From Bartonella sp. B1099 (GTDB lineage: Bacteria; Pseudomonadota; Alphaproteobacteria; Rhizobiales; Rhizobiaceae): DNA of 64,000 nucleotides. The stretch is from positions 310,001 to 374,000 of the forward strand of contig NZ_CALYLN010000002.1 of assembly GCF_944801835.1 (NCBI RefSeq). The letters are read 5' to 3'. Shown here in pieces: positions 18,169-27,713 of the stretch. Within the stretch, counting starts at the first letter, position 1, and each line of letters starts with the position of its first letter. The position numbers and the translations under genes are program-made. The notes under the pieces were generated by a model. The model worked only from the letters and a program-made list of their open reading frames with translations, was not told where the DNA came from and searched no databases.

Positions 18169-20712
18169 TCATGATGCAAGTGTTTCTTTAACTGTTAGAG
18201 CTAACTGTTTGAGTGTAAAAGGTTTAGATAAAAAACCAAAAACAGCATCTTGTGGAAGATTCTTAGCAAAAGCATCTTTTGCATATCCAGAAACGAAAAG
18301 AAATTTGATATCAGGATAGTTTTTACGGACTTCCTTCAATAAAGTGGGCCCATCCATTTCTGGCATCACCACATCGGAAACAATAATATCAACAACGCCT
18401 TTTTTTTCCTCAAGAATAGAAAGGGCTTCCACCCCACTAGCTGCCTCCAAAACCGTATATCCTCTCATTTGAAGAGCTCTTACCCCCCCCATTCTGACCG
18501 CATCCTCATCTTCAACCAATAAAACAGTCGCAGATCCTGTTAAGTCTATATTTTTATCTTTCTCTTCCTCTTTTTCAATTTTTTGAGAAATTTCTCCTTT
18601 TATATCTGGGATATAACGGGGCAGAAAAATATGAAATGTTGCTCCTTCTCCCTCTTTACTTTCACAATAAATATACCCACCACTCTGCTTGATAATTCCA
18701 TAAACCATTGATAAACCAAGGCCTGTTCCTTTTCCAACTTCTTTGGTTGTAAAAAAAGGCTCAAACATTTTTTCTTGTACAGCAGTAGATATCCCAGTTC
18801 CTGTATCTGAAATAGTCAATTGCACATATTCACCAATTGCTAAACCAAGATGATTAAAGTCAGCACTTTGTTGTTTTGTAATATTGTTTGTTGCAATCGT
18901 AACAATACCTCCATCAAACATAGCATCACGCGCATTAATAACCAAATTCATAATCACACGCTGAAAAGAGGCTTGATCGACCTCAACGCTCCACAAATCT
19001 CTTCCATGAATAATTTTTAACTGAATATTATTTCCCAAAAGGGGTAAAATAAGATTGCGGATATCTGATAAAAATTCAGTGAAATCAACCTCTTCAGGTC
19101 GAAGGGTTTGCTTTCTAGAAAAAGCAAGTAATTGCTGGACAAGAGCAGCTGCACGATTAGCATTATTTTTAATATTGATCAGATCAGCATGAGCAGGATC
19201 AGAGCTACGATGCGTATTTAAAAGAAGATCACATGACATTAAAATTGCTGTCAAAACATTATTAAAATCATGCGCAATGCCACCTGCCAATTGTCCAACA
19301 GCTTGCATCTTCTGGCTTTGCATCATTTTATCTTCAAGTGTTTTTTGTTCTGTTGTTTCAATGGCAGAGATAATAATCAAATCTTGTAGCGTATCACCAT
19401 GATAGGGTGGTACAGACATCACATGGAGGCGTAAATGGCGTTCTTCATTCTTTTTTAAAACCGTTTCCAGAGAAACAAAATAATTTTTATTGGTCGCAAT
19501 TTTCTGAAAAGCACGCTCTAACTGCATACAATCACGACGAGAAATAATATCATAAAAACTGATAGTCTTATCCATACATGCCGTAAGTGATGAAAAAGCA
19601 TTATTCATATGAATCAATTGCCCTTCCTGATTTACCACGGCTATTGCAAAAGGACTCGCATCAAAATATTCTTCTAATATACTCGGTAATTTTGATTGAT
19701 CATCCTCTTCTTTTTGTATTTGTTGTGGAATAATCACAATACGATAAACGGCTTCCTCCTCTAAGAGAGAAGAAGCAGAAATAAAACAATGAAATATTTT
19801 CTCACCTATCGTCTGTGAATTTAAACACAATGAAAATCTATAAGGTAAAGAGTAACCTGAGTTTTGATATCTATTAGTTTGTAAACAAATATCACTCCAT
19901 GAGCTTTTAACGCCAGCGCTCTCAAATAATGGATCAAAATGATATTGACCAACCGAAAAATTTGCTAAATCAATAGAGAACCATTCGGAAAAAACCGCAT
20001 TGGCATAAAGAAGTGTACCTTGTGTATTAACGGATACAAAACCAATAGGCGCTTGATCTAAGTGATTAATCGCCTCTTGAAGGTTAGAGAAAAAAACTTC
20101 TCGGTTTTGTTGTAAATGCGAAATATCGCTAATACGCCAAAATAAAAGCTTTTTTTTCCGTTTTGTAATAGGTTGAACCGAGATATTATACCAAACAGAT
20201 TTTTTTTGTGTAGAATCGGTAAAGATTGGTTGCTCTACTCTTAGCTCTTCTTGCGCAGCAAAGTTATTATAGGCTGCAACTTTTAAGCGATAAGAAAGTG
20301 CACCAGCTCCTGGAAGATCAGCAATAACCCTATAACAAGACTCTTCAGGCTTATAGGTTAGAATTTTTTGATAATTTTGATTAGAATAATAAACAAAACC
20401 AGAAAGATCAGAGATTACAATTGTATCATCGCTCCTATTAAAGATGCTAAAATCAAAATCTTCATGTAGCCACAATGCGTGGCATCTTAACATTCCCATT
20501 CCACTTAAAATGAGTGTTGCAACACCGATAGTGGCTAGAATCAAAAAAGAGGCCACCACAGCCTTTTGCAAATAACTTTGTGGATAAAAAAAATCTAAAA
20601 TGCCCACAGTGAAAAGGAAAACAAAGATAAAAACAACACCTAAAATAACAACTCTCCGACGAACAGAAGACGAAGACGCTGATCTTTCATTATTCTCAAA
20701 ACCTTTATCCAT
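18169..20712 (-). CDS. cckA: hybrid sensor histidine kinase CckA
   Basis: 847 residues. Two membrane helices lie at about 20-42 and 50-72, then PAS-like sensor segments at about 90-200, 210-330 and 345-450. The histidine phosphoacceptor region AGGIAHDFNNVLTA has His481. The ATPase domain has NLVINARDAM, DTGTGI and GKGTGLGLSMVYGI (about 589-672), and the C-terminal receiver domain has Asp780 in VSDVVMPEMDG. CckA controls CtrA phosphorylation through ChpT in the alphaproteobacterial cell cycle. A run of eight C at about 18484-18491 is in frame, a useful control against homopolymer miscalls. Divergent from the fliO-like gene. Confidence 0.95.
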   Translation of the reverse strand: MDKGFENNERSASSSSVRRRVVILGVVFIFVFLFTVGILDFFYPQSYLQKAVVASFLILATIGVATLILSGMGMLRCHALWLHEDFDFSIFNRSDDTIVISDLSGFVYYSNQNYQKILTYKPEESCYRVIADLPGAGALSYRLKVAAYNNFAAQEELRVEQPIFTDSTQKKSVWYNISVQPITKRKKKLLFWRISDISHLQQNREVFFSNLQEAINHLDQAPIGFVSVNTQGTLLYANAVFSEWFSIDLANFSVGQYHFDPLFESAGVKSSWSDICLQTNRYQNSGYSLPYRFSLCLNSQTIGEKIFHCFISASSLLEEEAVYRIVIIPQQIQKEEDDQSKLPSILEEYFDASPFAIAVVNQEGQLIHMNNAFSSLTACMDKTISFYDIISRRDCMQLERAFQKIATNKNYFVSLETVLKKNEERHLRLHVMSVPPYHGDTLQDLIIISAIETTEQKTLEDKMMQSQKMQAVGQLAGGIAHDFNNVLTAILMSCDLLLNTHRSSDPAHADLINIKNNANRAAALVQQLLAFSRKQTLRPEEVDFTEFLSDIRNLILPLLGNNIQLKIIHGRDLWSVEVDQASFQRVIMNLVINARDAMFDGGIVTIATNNITKQQSADFNHLGLAIGEYVQLTISDTGTGISTAVQEKMFEPFFTTKEVGKGTGLGLSMVYGIIKQSGGYIYCESKEGEGATFHIFLPRYIPDIKGEISQKIEKEEEKDKNIDLTGSATVLLVEDEDAVRMGGVRALQMRGYTVLEAASGVEALSILEEKKGVVDIIVSDVVMPEMDGPTLLKEVRKNYPDIKFLFVSGYAKDAFAKNLPQDAVFGFLSKPFTLKQLALTVKETLAS

Positions 20713-20926
20713 CTCTCTTTGCCTTAGATTTAGCTGTCTCTTATGCTAAGAAACTTCCTTTATATTCATTGTTATAAAATATATACTATGATATCACCTT
20801 TCTAAGAAAGCTCACTTAATGTTAAAAAGTTTATTTCTTTGTCTTTAAGTGAAACTTTTAAGGGGATGTTTATAAATTTATCTCAATAAAAAACGATAGT
20901 TTCCATACCAAAATGGGAGAAAATCT

Positions 20927-21403
20927 ATGGTTATCTGGTTATCAGAGCAAATAGGTACATCTGCTGCAAACATAACGATAAGTTTTTTGTTTTTTATAAT
21001 AACAATCACAGCTCTTATCATAATTATCTTGTTTTTACGCCGTTTAAATATGGGAAGATACAACACGAATAGAAAAAAAAGTCTATCACGATTAGCATTA
21101 TGTGAAGCAATTTCTCTAGATCGAACACGTCGCCTTGTTTTAGTCCGTTGTGATAATAAAGAACATTTACTCCTTATTGGCGGATTAACAGATGTGGTTG
21201 TAGAATCCGATATTACCAGCACATCCAGAACACAAAAGAGAGAAATGCCCCCCCACTCCACCTCCTCCCTTCCAGAAAGAAACGAGACGACAGATAAAAC
21301 CTCCTTTTCTTTTACGAATCAAACGGTAAAAGATTCAGCCATCACGGCCGAAATTGAAGGGAGGCAAGAACCATCTTTGTTTATTCCCACCCCTCCAAAA
21401 TAA
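20927..21403 (+). CDS. FliO-like flagellar biosynthesis protein
   Basis: 158 residues. One membrane helix at about 15-40 (ITISFLFFIITITALIIIIL), then a short basic stretch and the FliO-type cytoplasmic domain: LALCEAISLDRTRRLVLVRC and LLLIGGLTDVVVE. The C-terminal 70 residues are low complexity. A GGGAGA ribosome binding site precedes the ATG. FliO helps assemble the flagellar export gate, but no other flagellar gene is in the window, and many Rhizobiales keep this gene beside cckA and dksA. It may therefore be a retained relic or have another role. Confidence 0.7.
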   Translation: MVIWLSEQIGTSAANITISFLFFIITITALIIIILFLRRLNMGRYNTNRKKSLSRLALCEAISLDRTRRLVLVRCDNKEHLLLIGGLTDVVVESDITSTSRTQKREMPPHSTSSLPERNETTDKTSFSFTNQTVKDSAITAEIEGRQEPSLFIPTPPK

Positions 21404-21436
21404 AATATACAATTTGATCACTTACGAACTTCGTTT

Positions 21437-21473
21437 GTTTATCGTTCTCATGACTTTAATCATCACGATAAAC
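21437..21473 (+). terminator. intrinsic terminator between fliO-like gene and dksA
   Basis: A perfect 9-bp stem, GTTTATCGT at 21437-21445 with ACGATAAAC at 21465-21473, is followed by five T. The loop can form a further ATGA/TCAT pairing. It ends the plus-strand fliO-like transcript and overlaps the last codons of the convergent dksA. Confidence 0.6.
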
Positions 21474-21872
21474 TTTTTCACGTCGTTCGTGACGTTCTTG
21501 TGCTTCCAGTGACAAAACGGCAATCGGCCGAGCCTCAAGACGCTTTATACTAATAGGCTCGCCGGTTTCTTCACAAAAACCATATGTCCCATTATCAATT
21601 CGCTCCAAGGCAGCATCTATTTTTGAAATAAGTTTCCTTTGACGATCACGAGCACGTAATTCAATTGTACGATCAGTTTCACAAGATGCCCGATCGGTCA
21701 AATCTGGTTGAACAACATTCTCTTCCTGCAAATTCTCCAAAGTCTCACGCGCTTCTTTTAAGATATCATTTTTCCAAGAAATCAATTTAGCACGAAAATA
21801 CGCCTTTTGCCGTTCATTCATAAAAGGCTCATCTTCACTAGGGCGATATTGACCATCAATCTCTTCGCTCAT
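21456..21872 (-). CDS. dksA: RNA polymerase-binding transcription factor DksA
   Basis: 138 residues from the ATG at 21872, chosen because GGAGG lies upstream and the protein then starts MSEEIDGQYRPSEDEPFMN, usual for the family; the open frame continues to 22046 without family residues. The coiled coil spans about residues 30-100, followed by GTYGFCEETGEPISIKRLEA and ARPIAVLSLEAQERHE. The globular domain keeps only one of the four canonical zinc cysteines, as in related alphaproteobacterial DksA proteins. It binds the polymerase secondary channel and works with ppGpp in the stringent response. Confidence 0.93.
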   Translation of the reverse strand: MSEEIDGQYRPSEDEPFMNERQKAYFRAKLISWKNDILKEARETLENLQEENVVQPDLTDRASCETDRTIELRARDRQRKLISKIDAALERIDNGTYGFCEETGEPISIKRLEARPIAVLSLEAQERHERREKVYRDD

Positions 21873-22186
21873 GCAATAAAAAACCTCCACATCTGCTCTG
21901 TGGGGTCTATATATTGTGCAATACCCATCAACACAAGAATAAAATGTTCTTTCATAACAATCTATAAATATGTCTAAATACGCTGTTTGATCCTGATCGA
22001 TCCTGATCGCTTTTTTGCCTAAGTTGGAATTTTGATCAAAGATCACCCCAAAATCATCTTTCTCATTTATTAAGAAACCTCAAAAAGAAGAAAGTTCCAA
22101 GCAATCTCCCTCCTCCTTTTTCAGTGCTCTAAAATTTAAATGGAACACCAATAAATCATTTCACCAATGCCAAAAAATAAAAATCT

Positions 22187-22720
22187 TTATAAAGGTAAAG
22201 TGTGATATCTACGATTCAAATACATCAAAGCATCTTTTTCTTGATTTCGGTTGATTGCAACAACTTCACCAATCAAGATACAATGGGTTGCATGTTCGTG
22301 CCAACAAATTAAACGACAATCAAAAGAGGCTAAAGCATCTGAAAGACTAGGCGCTCCCGTCTGCAAAGTTCCCCATTGAGTCCTATCAAAACGCTCATTT
22401 TGTGTGACATTGCAACGCCTTGAAAAGGCATCCGCTAATGGGCGATGTTTTCCTGCCAAGCTATTAACACAAAAAATTCCATTCTCCATAAACACATGAT
22501 TCTTCAGGTTATGGCGCATCAGACAAACAAGAAGCGTTGGAGGATTATCTGATAAAGAACAACACGCCGAAACTGTCACCCCGCGCTTTCCTTTAATGCC
22601 ATCTGTTGTCACAATATGCACAGCGCCTGCAAAATGACTCATAGCATCTCGATATTCTTGCGAAGAAACGGTAATATTATCTTGAAGTTCAGGCTTCAAA
22701 TATGTTTTATGATTCGACAT
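22187..22720 (-). CDS. flavin reductase family protein (FMN-binding)
   Basis: About 177 residues from the ATG at 22720; a GTG at 22729 in the same frame is a possible longer start. It has the family fold signature: FAGAVHIVTTDG, GVTVSACCSLSDNPPTLLVC near 45-65, and FCVNSLAGKH near 85. Such proteins are NAD(P)H:FMN oxidoreductases that supply reduced flavin to monooxygenases. No monooxygenase partner is adjacent; the FAD monooxygenase at 43.7 kb is a self-contained type. Monocistronic by appearance. Confidence 0.85.
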   Translation of the reverse strand: MSNHKTYLKPELQDNITVSSQEYRDAMSHFAGAVHIVTTDGIKGKRGVTVSACCSLSDNPPTLLVCLMRHNLKNHVFMENGIFCVNSLAGKHRPLADAFSRRCNVTQNERFDRTQWGTLQTGAPSLSDALASFDCRLICWHEHATHCILIGEVVAINRNQEKDALMYLNRRYHTLPL

Positions 22721-22863
22721 ATCTTTCACTTATCAAACTTTAAAATTTCAAGCGATCTTTGTATAAAAAATCTATAATACGTATTTTTCTTTTTCGTCAT
22801 AACACAAAAGATATTTGTGTATACAGAGCGACATGATAAAAACAGCCAATCAAGGAGATTTTT

Positions 22864-23550
22864 ATGCCCCATTCTCATCTCATTTCACCTTCTCTCTTGG
22901 CATCTGATTTTTCCAAACTTGGGCAAGAAATATTAGATGTTGTAGACGCTGGTGCAGATTGGCTCCATCTTGATATTATGGATGGGCACTTTGTTCCGAA
23001 CATCACCTTTGGCCCTGAAATCGTCAAGGCTCTGCGTCCACTCACCAAAGCAATATTTGATGTCCACCTGATGATCAAACCAGTTGATCCTTATTTGGAA
23101 GCTTTTGCAAAAGCAGGTGCAGATATTATAACTATTCATGCTGAAGCAAGTCCCCATCTTCATCGCTCACTCCAAACAATCAAAGCAATGGGTAAAAAAG
23201 CAGGAATTGCACTCAATCCAAGCACCCCTGAACATGTCCTTGAATATTTGCTTGATCAATTAGATCTCATCCTCATCATGACGGTTAATCCAGGTTTTGG
23301 TGGACAAAATTTTATTCCAGAAATAAAAGATAAAATTAAGCGCGTTAAAAGCATGATTGCAAACCGCCCTATTGATCTTGAAGTTGATGGTGGTATCACC
23401 GTTGATACAATTGGAATAACTGCAAAAGCTGGTGCAAATGTATTTGTTGCAGGCTCTGCAATTTATAAAAACGGAAACAAAGAGCTTTACAAAGCACGCA
23501 TGAGTGCACTGCGCCAAGCCGCACTCCTCTCACAACAAGGAAAAAAATAA
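22864..23550 (+). CDS. rpe: ribulose-phosphate 3-epimerase
   Basis: 228 residues, a (beta/alpha)8 barrel. Interconverts ribulose-5-phosphate and xylulose-5-phosphate in the pentose phosphate pathway. Motifs: SPSLLASDFSKLG, the metal/catalytic LHLDIMDGHFVPN, FDVHLMI, MTVNPGFGGQ and EVDGGI with the second catalytic Asp, then AGSAIYKN. AAGGAGA lies before the ATG. The stop overlaps the purB start (TAATG), so the two are coupled. Confidence 0.97.
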   Translation: MPHSHLISPSLLASDFSKLGQEILDVVDAGADWLHLDIMDGHFVPNITFGPEIVKALRPLTKAIFDVHLMIKPVDPYLEAFAKAGADIITIHAEASPHLHRSLQTIKAMGKKAGIALNPSTPEHVLEYLLDQLDLILIMTVNPGFGGQNFIPEIKDKIKRVKSMIANRPIDLEVDGGITVDTIGITAKAGANVFVAGSAIYKNGNKELYKARMSALRQAALLSQQGKK

Positions 23551-24857
23551 TGATCGCACGTTATTCCCGCCCTGAAATGGTAGCAATTTGGTCTCCCGAA
23601 ACGAAATATCGTATTTGGTTTGAAATTGAAGCCCATGCCTGTGATGCCCTTGCTCAACTGGGGGTTATTCCTAAAGAAGCCGCCAAGATCATTTGGGAAA
23701 AAGGGGCATCCGCTGAATTTGATGTCAATCGTATTGATGAAATTGAAGCTATTACCAAACATGATGTTATTGCTTTTCTAACCCACCTCGCTGAATTCAT
23801 TGGACCAGAAGCGCGCTTTATCCACCAAGGCATGACATCATCTGATGTTCTTGATACAACGCTGAGCATTCAATTGATGCGTGCGAGTGATATTTTGCTC
23901 AAGGATATAGACCAACTCCTTGAAGCCTTAAAAAGACGTGCTTTTGAACATAAAGAAACCATCACTATTGGGCGAAGTCATGGCATTCATGCTGAACCAA
24001 CAACATTCGGCGTCAAATTCGCTCTCGCATACGCTGAATTTTCCCGTTGTCGCAAACGTCTTCTTGCTGCACGCGAAGAAATTTCTACTTGCGCGATTTC
24101 AGGCGCTGTAGGAACTTTTGCCAATATCGATCCACGTGTTGAAGAACACGTCGCAAAAGCCTTGAGGATGCGTGCTGAACCCGTTTCCACCCAAGTCATA
24201 CCACGGGATCGTCATGCGATGTTTTTTGCAACACTTGGTGTTATTGCGTCCTCTATTGAAAGGCTCGCGATAGAAATACGCCATTTACAGCGAACGGAAG
24301 TTCTCGAAGCAGAGGAACATTTCTCACCAGGGCAAAAAGGCTCCTCGGCAATGCCTCATAAACGTAATCCAGTTTTAACAGAAAATTTAACGGGATTAGC
24401 CCGTATGGTTCGTGCATTTGCACTCCCTGCCATGGAAAATGTAGCACTTTGGCATGAACGCGATATTTCTCACTCATCTGTCGAGCGTTATATTGGCCCT
24501 GATGCAACGATCACACTTGATTTTGCTCTTTCTCGCCTCACATCTGTCATTGACAATCTCATTGTCTATCCAGAAAATATGCAAAAAAATCTCAATAAAT
24601 TCCGAGGTCTTGTTCACTCACAACGGGTACTTTTAGCACTCACACAAGCAGGAATCAGCCGCGAGGATTCGTATCGAATTGTACAACGAAATGCGATGAA
24701 GGTTTGGGAACAAGGAAAAGATTTTTTAGAAGAACTGCTCAATGACAAAGATGTTAACAAAGCTTTAAGTGAATCAGAGCTTCGAGAAAAATTTGATCTC
24801 TCTTATCACACCAAACATATCAATACGATTTTTAAACGTGTTTTTGAACAACAATAG
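23550..24857 (+). CDS. purB: adenylosuccinate lyase
   Basis: 435 residues of the fumarase/aspartase superfamily. Cleaves SAICAR to AICAR and adenylosuccinate to AMP, two steps of purine synthesis. Starts MIARYSRPEMVAIWSPETKY. It contains the TSSDVLDT segment, GRSHGIHAEPTT with the catalytic His, and the superfamily signature GSSAMPHKRNPV near residue 265. Coupled to rpe through a shared A (TAATG). Confidence 0.97.
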   Translation: MIARYSRPEMVAIWSPETKYRIWFEIEAHACDALAQLGVIPKEAAKIIWEKGASAEFDVNRIDEIEAITKHDVIAFLTHLAEFIGPEARFIHQGMTSSDVLDTTLSIQLMRASDILLKDIDQLLEALKRRAFEHKETITIGRSHGIHAEPTTFGVKFALAYAEFSRCRKRLLAAREEISTCAISGAVGTFANIDPRVEEHVAKALRMRAEPVSTQVIPRDRHAMFFATLGVIASSIERLAIEIRHLQRTEVLEAEEHFSPGQKGSSAMPHKRNPVLTENLTGLARMVRAFALPAMENVALWHERDISHSSVERYIGPDATITLDFALSRLTSVIDNLIVYPENMQKNLNKFRGLVHSQRVLLALTQAGISREDSYRIVQRNAMKVWEQGKDFLEELLNDKDVNKALSESELREKFDLSYHTKHINTIFKRVFEQQ

Positions 24858-24925
24858 AACAACATAGAAAGCCTAAATCTATTCCCTCTATGATCAAAAA
24901 ACTATTGTAACAAAGAAAACAATTC

Positions 24926-25474
24926 ATGAAAGCAAATCAACTCGATATTCTTATTGTTCCTGGCTACAAAGGATCTGGCCCTGATCATTGGCAAACACGT
25001 TGGGAGAAAAAACTGTCGACAGCCCGCCGCATAGAACAAGCCCATTGGTCAAAACCTGTTTGTGATGAGTGGGTTAATGAAGTTAAAACCGCCATCGCAC
25101 AAGCTCAAAGGCCTGTTATGATTATCGCTCATTCATTAGGGGTTCCTACCGCACTTCATGCAACGGTACAAAATGCAGAAAAAATTTGTGGCGCTTTCTT
25201 TGTTGCGCCTCCCGATGTCGCTAATGAGAAAATACGCCCCAAACATTTAATGACATTTGGACCCTATCATCGTCAAAAGTTACCTTTTCCTTCTATTGTC
25301 ATAGCCAGCCGCAACGATGAATTTTGTCAATTTTCAGTAGCAGAAAAAATCGCTCATGACTGGGGTTCCTTCCTTGTTGATGCTGGATATTCCGGCCATA
25401 TTAACGCAGAATCTGGACACGGACCTTGGCCTGAAGGACTTATGGTTCTCTCTCATTTTCTTGCAAAAATTTGA
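24926..25474 (+). CDS. RBBP9/YdeN-type alpha/beta hydrolase
   Basis: 182 residues. IVPGYKGSGPDHWQTRWE at the start, nucleophile elbow IIAHSLGV near residue 73, acid-region SRNDEFCQF near 128 and catalytic His in AESGHGPWPEG near 170 complete a Ser-Asp-His triad. The family consists of small serine hydrolases of uncertain substrate. It lies between purB and purC on the same strand but has its own short leader. The 170 bases after it hold no gene. Confidence 0.88.
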   Translation: MKANQLDILIVPGYKGSGPDHWQTRWEKKLSTARRIEQAHWSKPVCDEWVNEVKTAIAQAQRPVMIIAHSLGVPTALHATVQNAEKICGAFFVAPPDVANEKIRPKHLMTFGPYHRQKLPFPSIVIASRNDEFCQFSVAEKIAHDWGSFLVDAGYSGHINAESGHGPWPEGLMVLSHFLAKI

Positions 25475-25647
25475 TCTCAAAGAGGATATCTTTTTTCTTA
25501 TTACCTCTATATCTTTCCCTTTAAGAAGATGTATCATGACAAAAATTATAAAAGTATCATAGCAATATCATTGAGAATTTAGATCAATTAGGATAGTATC
25601 ACTTACTAATGTTAATACAAACCTCTCAAGCTAAATAGAGAATTATA

Positions 25648-26412
25648 ATGAATCGTCGCCACCGTATTTATGAAGGCAAGGCCAAAATTTTATATGAAGG
25701 TCCTGAACCAGGAACATATATTCAATTTTTTAAAGATGATGCCACGGCCTTTAATGCAAAAAAACATGAAATTATCGACGGAAAAGGGGTTTTAAATAAC
25801 CGAATTTCGGAACATATCTTTAGCCACCTTGGACGTTTGGGTATCCCAACACATTTCATCAAACGCATAAATATGCGCGAACAGCTTATTAAAGCGGTGG
25901 AAATCATTCCATTGGAAGTTGTTGTTCGCAATGTCGCGGCTGGCTCTCTTGCAAAACGTTTAGGACTAGAAGAAGGAACCCCACTCCCGCAATCCATCAT
26001 AGAGTTCTACTATAAGAATGATTCTCTTGATGATCCGATGGTGACAGAGGAACATATCACTGCTTTTGGGTGGGCTGTCCCACAAGAGCTAGAAGATATC
26101 ATGCAACTTTCAATTCGTATTAATGATTTTCTTTCTGGGCTTTTTGCCGGTGTCAATATCCAGTTAATTGATTTTAAAATGGAATTTGGTCGCCTGTGGG
26201 AAGATGAAACAATGCGCATTGTTCTTGCTGATGAAATTTCACCTGATTCTGCACGACTATGGGATATGCAAACACGAGAAAAAATGGATAAAGATCGTTT
26301 TCGTCGTGATATGGGGGGGCTTATTAACGCCTATCAAGAGGTTGCCAAACGCCTTGGTATTATGAATGAAAATGAACCAACTCGGCCAAGTGGTCCCGTT
26401 TTAGTAAAATAA
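25648..26412 (+). CDS. purC: SAICAR synthase
   Basis: 254 residues. Joins CAIR and aspartate with ATP, the eighth purine step. It has [11 protein letters not shown] at the start, [34 protein letters not shown] near 95 and [13 protein letters not shown] near 200. An in-frame seven-G run at about 26311-26317 is intact. A strong hairpin follows before purS, so this first cistron may be expressed more than the next ones. Confidence 0.97.
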   Translation: MNRRHRIYEGKAKILYEGPEPGTYIQFFKDDATAFNAKKHEIIDGKGVLNNRISEHIFSHLGRLGIPTHFIKRINMREQLIKAVEIIPLEVVVRNVAAGSLAKRLGLEEGTPLPQSIIEFYYKNDSLDDPMVTEEHITAFGWAVPQELEDIMQLSIRINDFLSGLFAGVNIQLIDFKMEFGRLWEDETMRIVLADEISPDSARLWDMQTREKMDKDRFRRDMGGLINAYQEVAKRLGIMNENEPTRPSGPVLVK

Positions 26413-26455
26413 GAAAACGCGTCAAGGTAAAGTAATTATACCCTTCTATCAATAC

Positions 26456-26480
26456 ACCTCTTCAAAGAAGAGGTTCTTTT
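26456..26480 (+). terminator. hairpin with T-run between purC and purS
   Basis: ACCTCTTC-AAA-GAAGAGGT is a perfect 8-bp stem with a three-base loop, followed by TCTTTT. It looks like an intrinsic terminator placed inside the purC-purS-purQ gene group. Partial read-through or attenuation would set the ratio of PurC to PurS/Q; no leader peptide or riboswitch-like fold is visible. Confidence 0.65.
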
Positions 26481-26498
26481 AAAAACAGGAAGCAAAAA

Positions 26499-26738
26499 AT
26501 GAAAGCACGCATTACAGTTACTTTAAGAGAAAGCGTCCTTGATCCACAAGGAGAAGCAATTGTTGGTGCTTTAAAAAGTTTAGCTTTCGAAGGTATTCAA
26601 TCCATTCGTCAAGGAAAAGTTTTTGATATTGTTCTTGATGATCACCCCTCTGAAACAGCAAAGACAAAACTTGCGCAGATGTGTGAAGAATTACTCGCAA
26701 ATACTGTCATTGAAAATTATACTATCGAACTTCTTTAA
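26499..26738 (+). CDS. purS: FGAM synthase subunit PurS
   Basis: 79 residues, normal for the family. Starts [20 protein letters not shown], followed by [20 protein letters not shown]. PurS bridges PurQ and PurL in the three-part FGAM synthase. The ribosome binding site is AGGAAG. It lies 11 bp before purQ. Confidence 0.95.
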   Translation: MKARITVTLRESVLDPQGEAIVGALKSLAFEGIQSIRQGKVFDIVLDDHPSETAKTKLAQMCEELLANTVIENYTIELL

Positions 26739-26749
26739 GTGGAACACTC

Positions 26750-27421
26750 ATGAAAACTGCCATCATTCAGCTTCCTGGATTAAATCGCGACCGAGATATG
26801 GTTGCAGCATTGCATCATATAACAGGAGTTGAGCCCCTCAAAATTTGGCAAACAGAAACAACAATTCCAGATGTAGATGTTATTATTATTCCGGGTGGTT
26901 TTTCTTATGGCGACTATTTGCGATGTGGGGCTATTGGAGCACGAACCCCCGTCTTAAAAGCTATTCGTGAAAAAGCACAAAAAGGGGTTACGATAATAGG
27001 TATTTGTAATGGATTTCAAATTTTGTTGGAAGCTGGATTGCTCCCTGGGACTTTAATGCGTAACGCCTCCTTAAAATTTGTTTGTCGTGAAGTCAAACTT
27101 GAAGTCGTTAACGCCAAAACAAAATTTTCTCGATATTATTCTAAAGGACAAATTATTCGTTGTCCTGTTGCCCACCATGATGGAAATTACTTTACTGACA
27201 GTGAAACATTAAAACAGATGGAAGATAACGACCAAATTGTTTTTCGCTACGCAGAAAATACAAACCCTAATGGCTCAATAAAAGATATTGCTGGTATTGT
27301 TAATAAAGCTGGTAATATTCTTGGTATGATGCCCCATCCTGAAAACTTTATTGAACCTGCTCACGGAGGGATTGACGGTCGTTTATTTTTTCAAAGCGCT
27401 TTAGAATTAGTTAATAGGTGA
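26750..27421 (+). CDS. purQ: FGAM synthase glutaminase subunit PurQ
   Basis: 223 residues, class I glutamine amidotransferase. [15 protein letters not shown] near 45-60, nucleophile Cys in [10 protein letters not shown] near 87, and the catalytic His-Glu pair in [11 protein letters not shown] near 200. Delivers ammonia to PurL. Followed by 290 bases of AT-rich DNA with no gene before purL. Confidence 0.96.
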   Translation: MKTAIIQLPGLNRDRDMVAALHHITGVEPLKIWQTETTIPDVDVIIIPGGFSYGDYLRCGAIGARTPVLKAIREKAQKGVTIIGICNGFQILLEAGLLPGTLMRNASLKFVCREVKLEVVNAKTKFSRYYSKGQIIRCPVAHHDGNYFTDSETLKQMEDNDQIVFRYAENTNPNGSIKDIAGIVNKAGNILGMMPHPENFIEPAHGGIDGRLFFQSALELVNR

Positions 27422-27713
27422 TGCTACAAAAATCCCTGTACGCAATAACTTTAAAAACAAAAGTCTATATTATTTGTCACGTTGTAAATCTATAAATGAA
27501 ATTCTATACAAATAACAATGGATATTATTAAATACATAATTATTTGAGATTGTTTTTGGTCTTGAAATCCCCCCCAGCCAAACGAACAAAATCTTCAGTT
27601 TACGCTCTCATGAATACTTTTATTATTAAACCACGTAGTTTTTCATAATCTAAGCTGCTAGATTAAAAAAAATTAAAATGCTAAATTTCGATTAATTTGA
27701 TGGATAAATACTC

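Noticed and set aside
27422-27713. Possible purine riboswitch before purL
   Set aside because: No conserved three-way-junction purine aptamer pattern was seen, and such riboswitches are not expected in this group.
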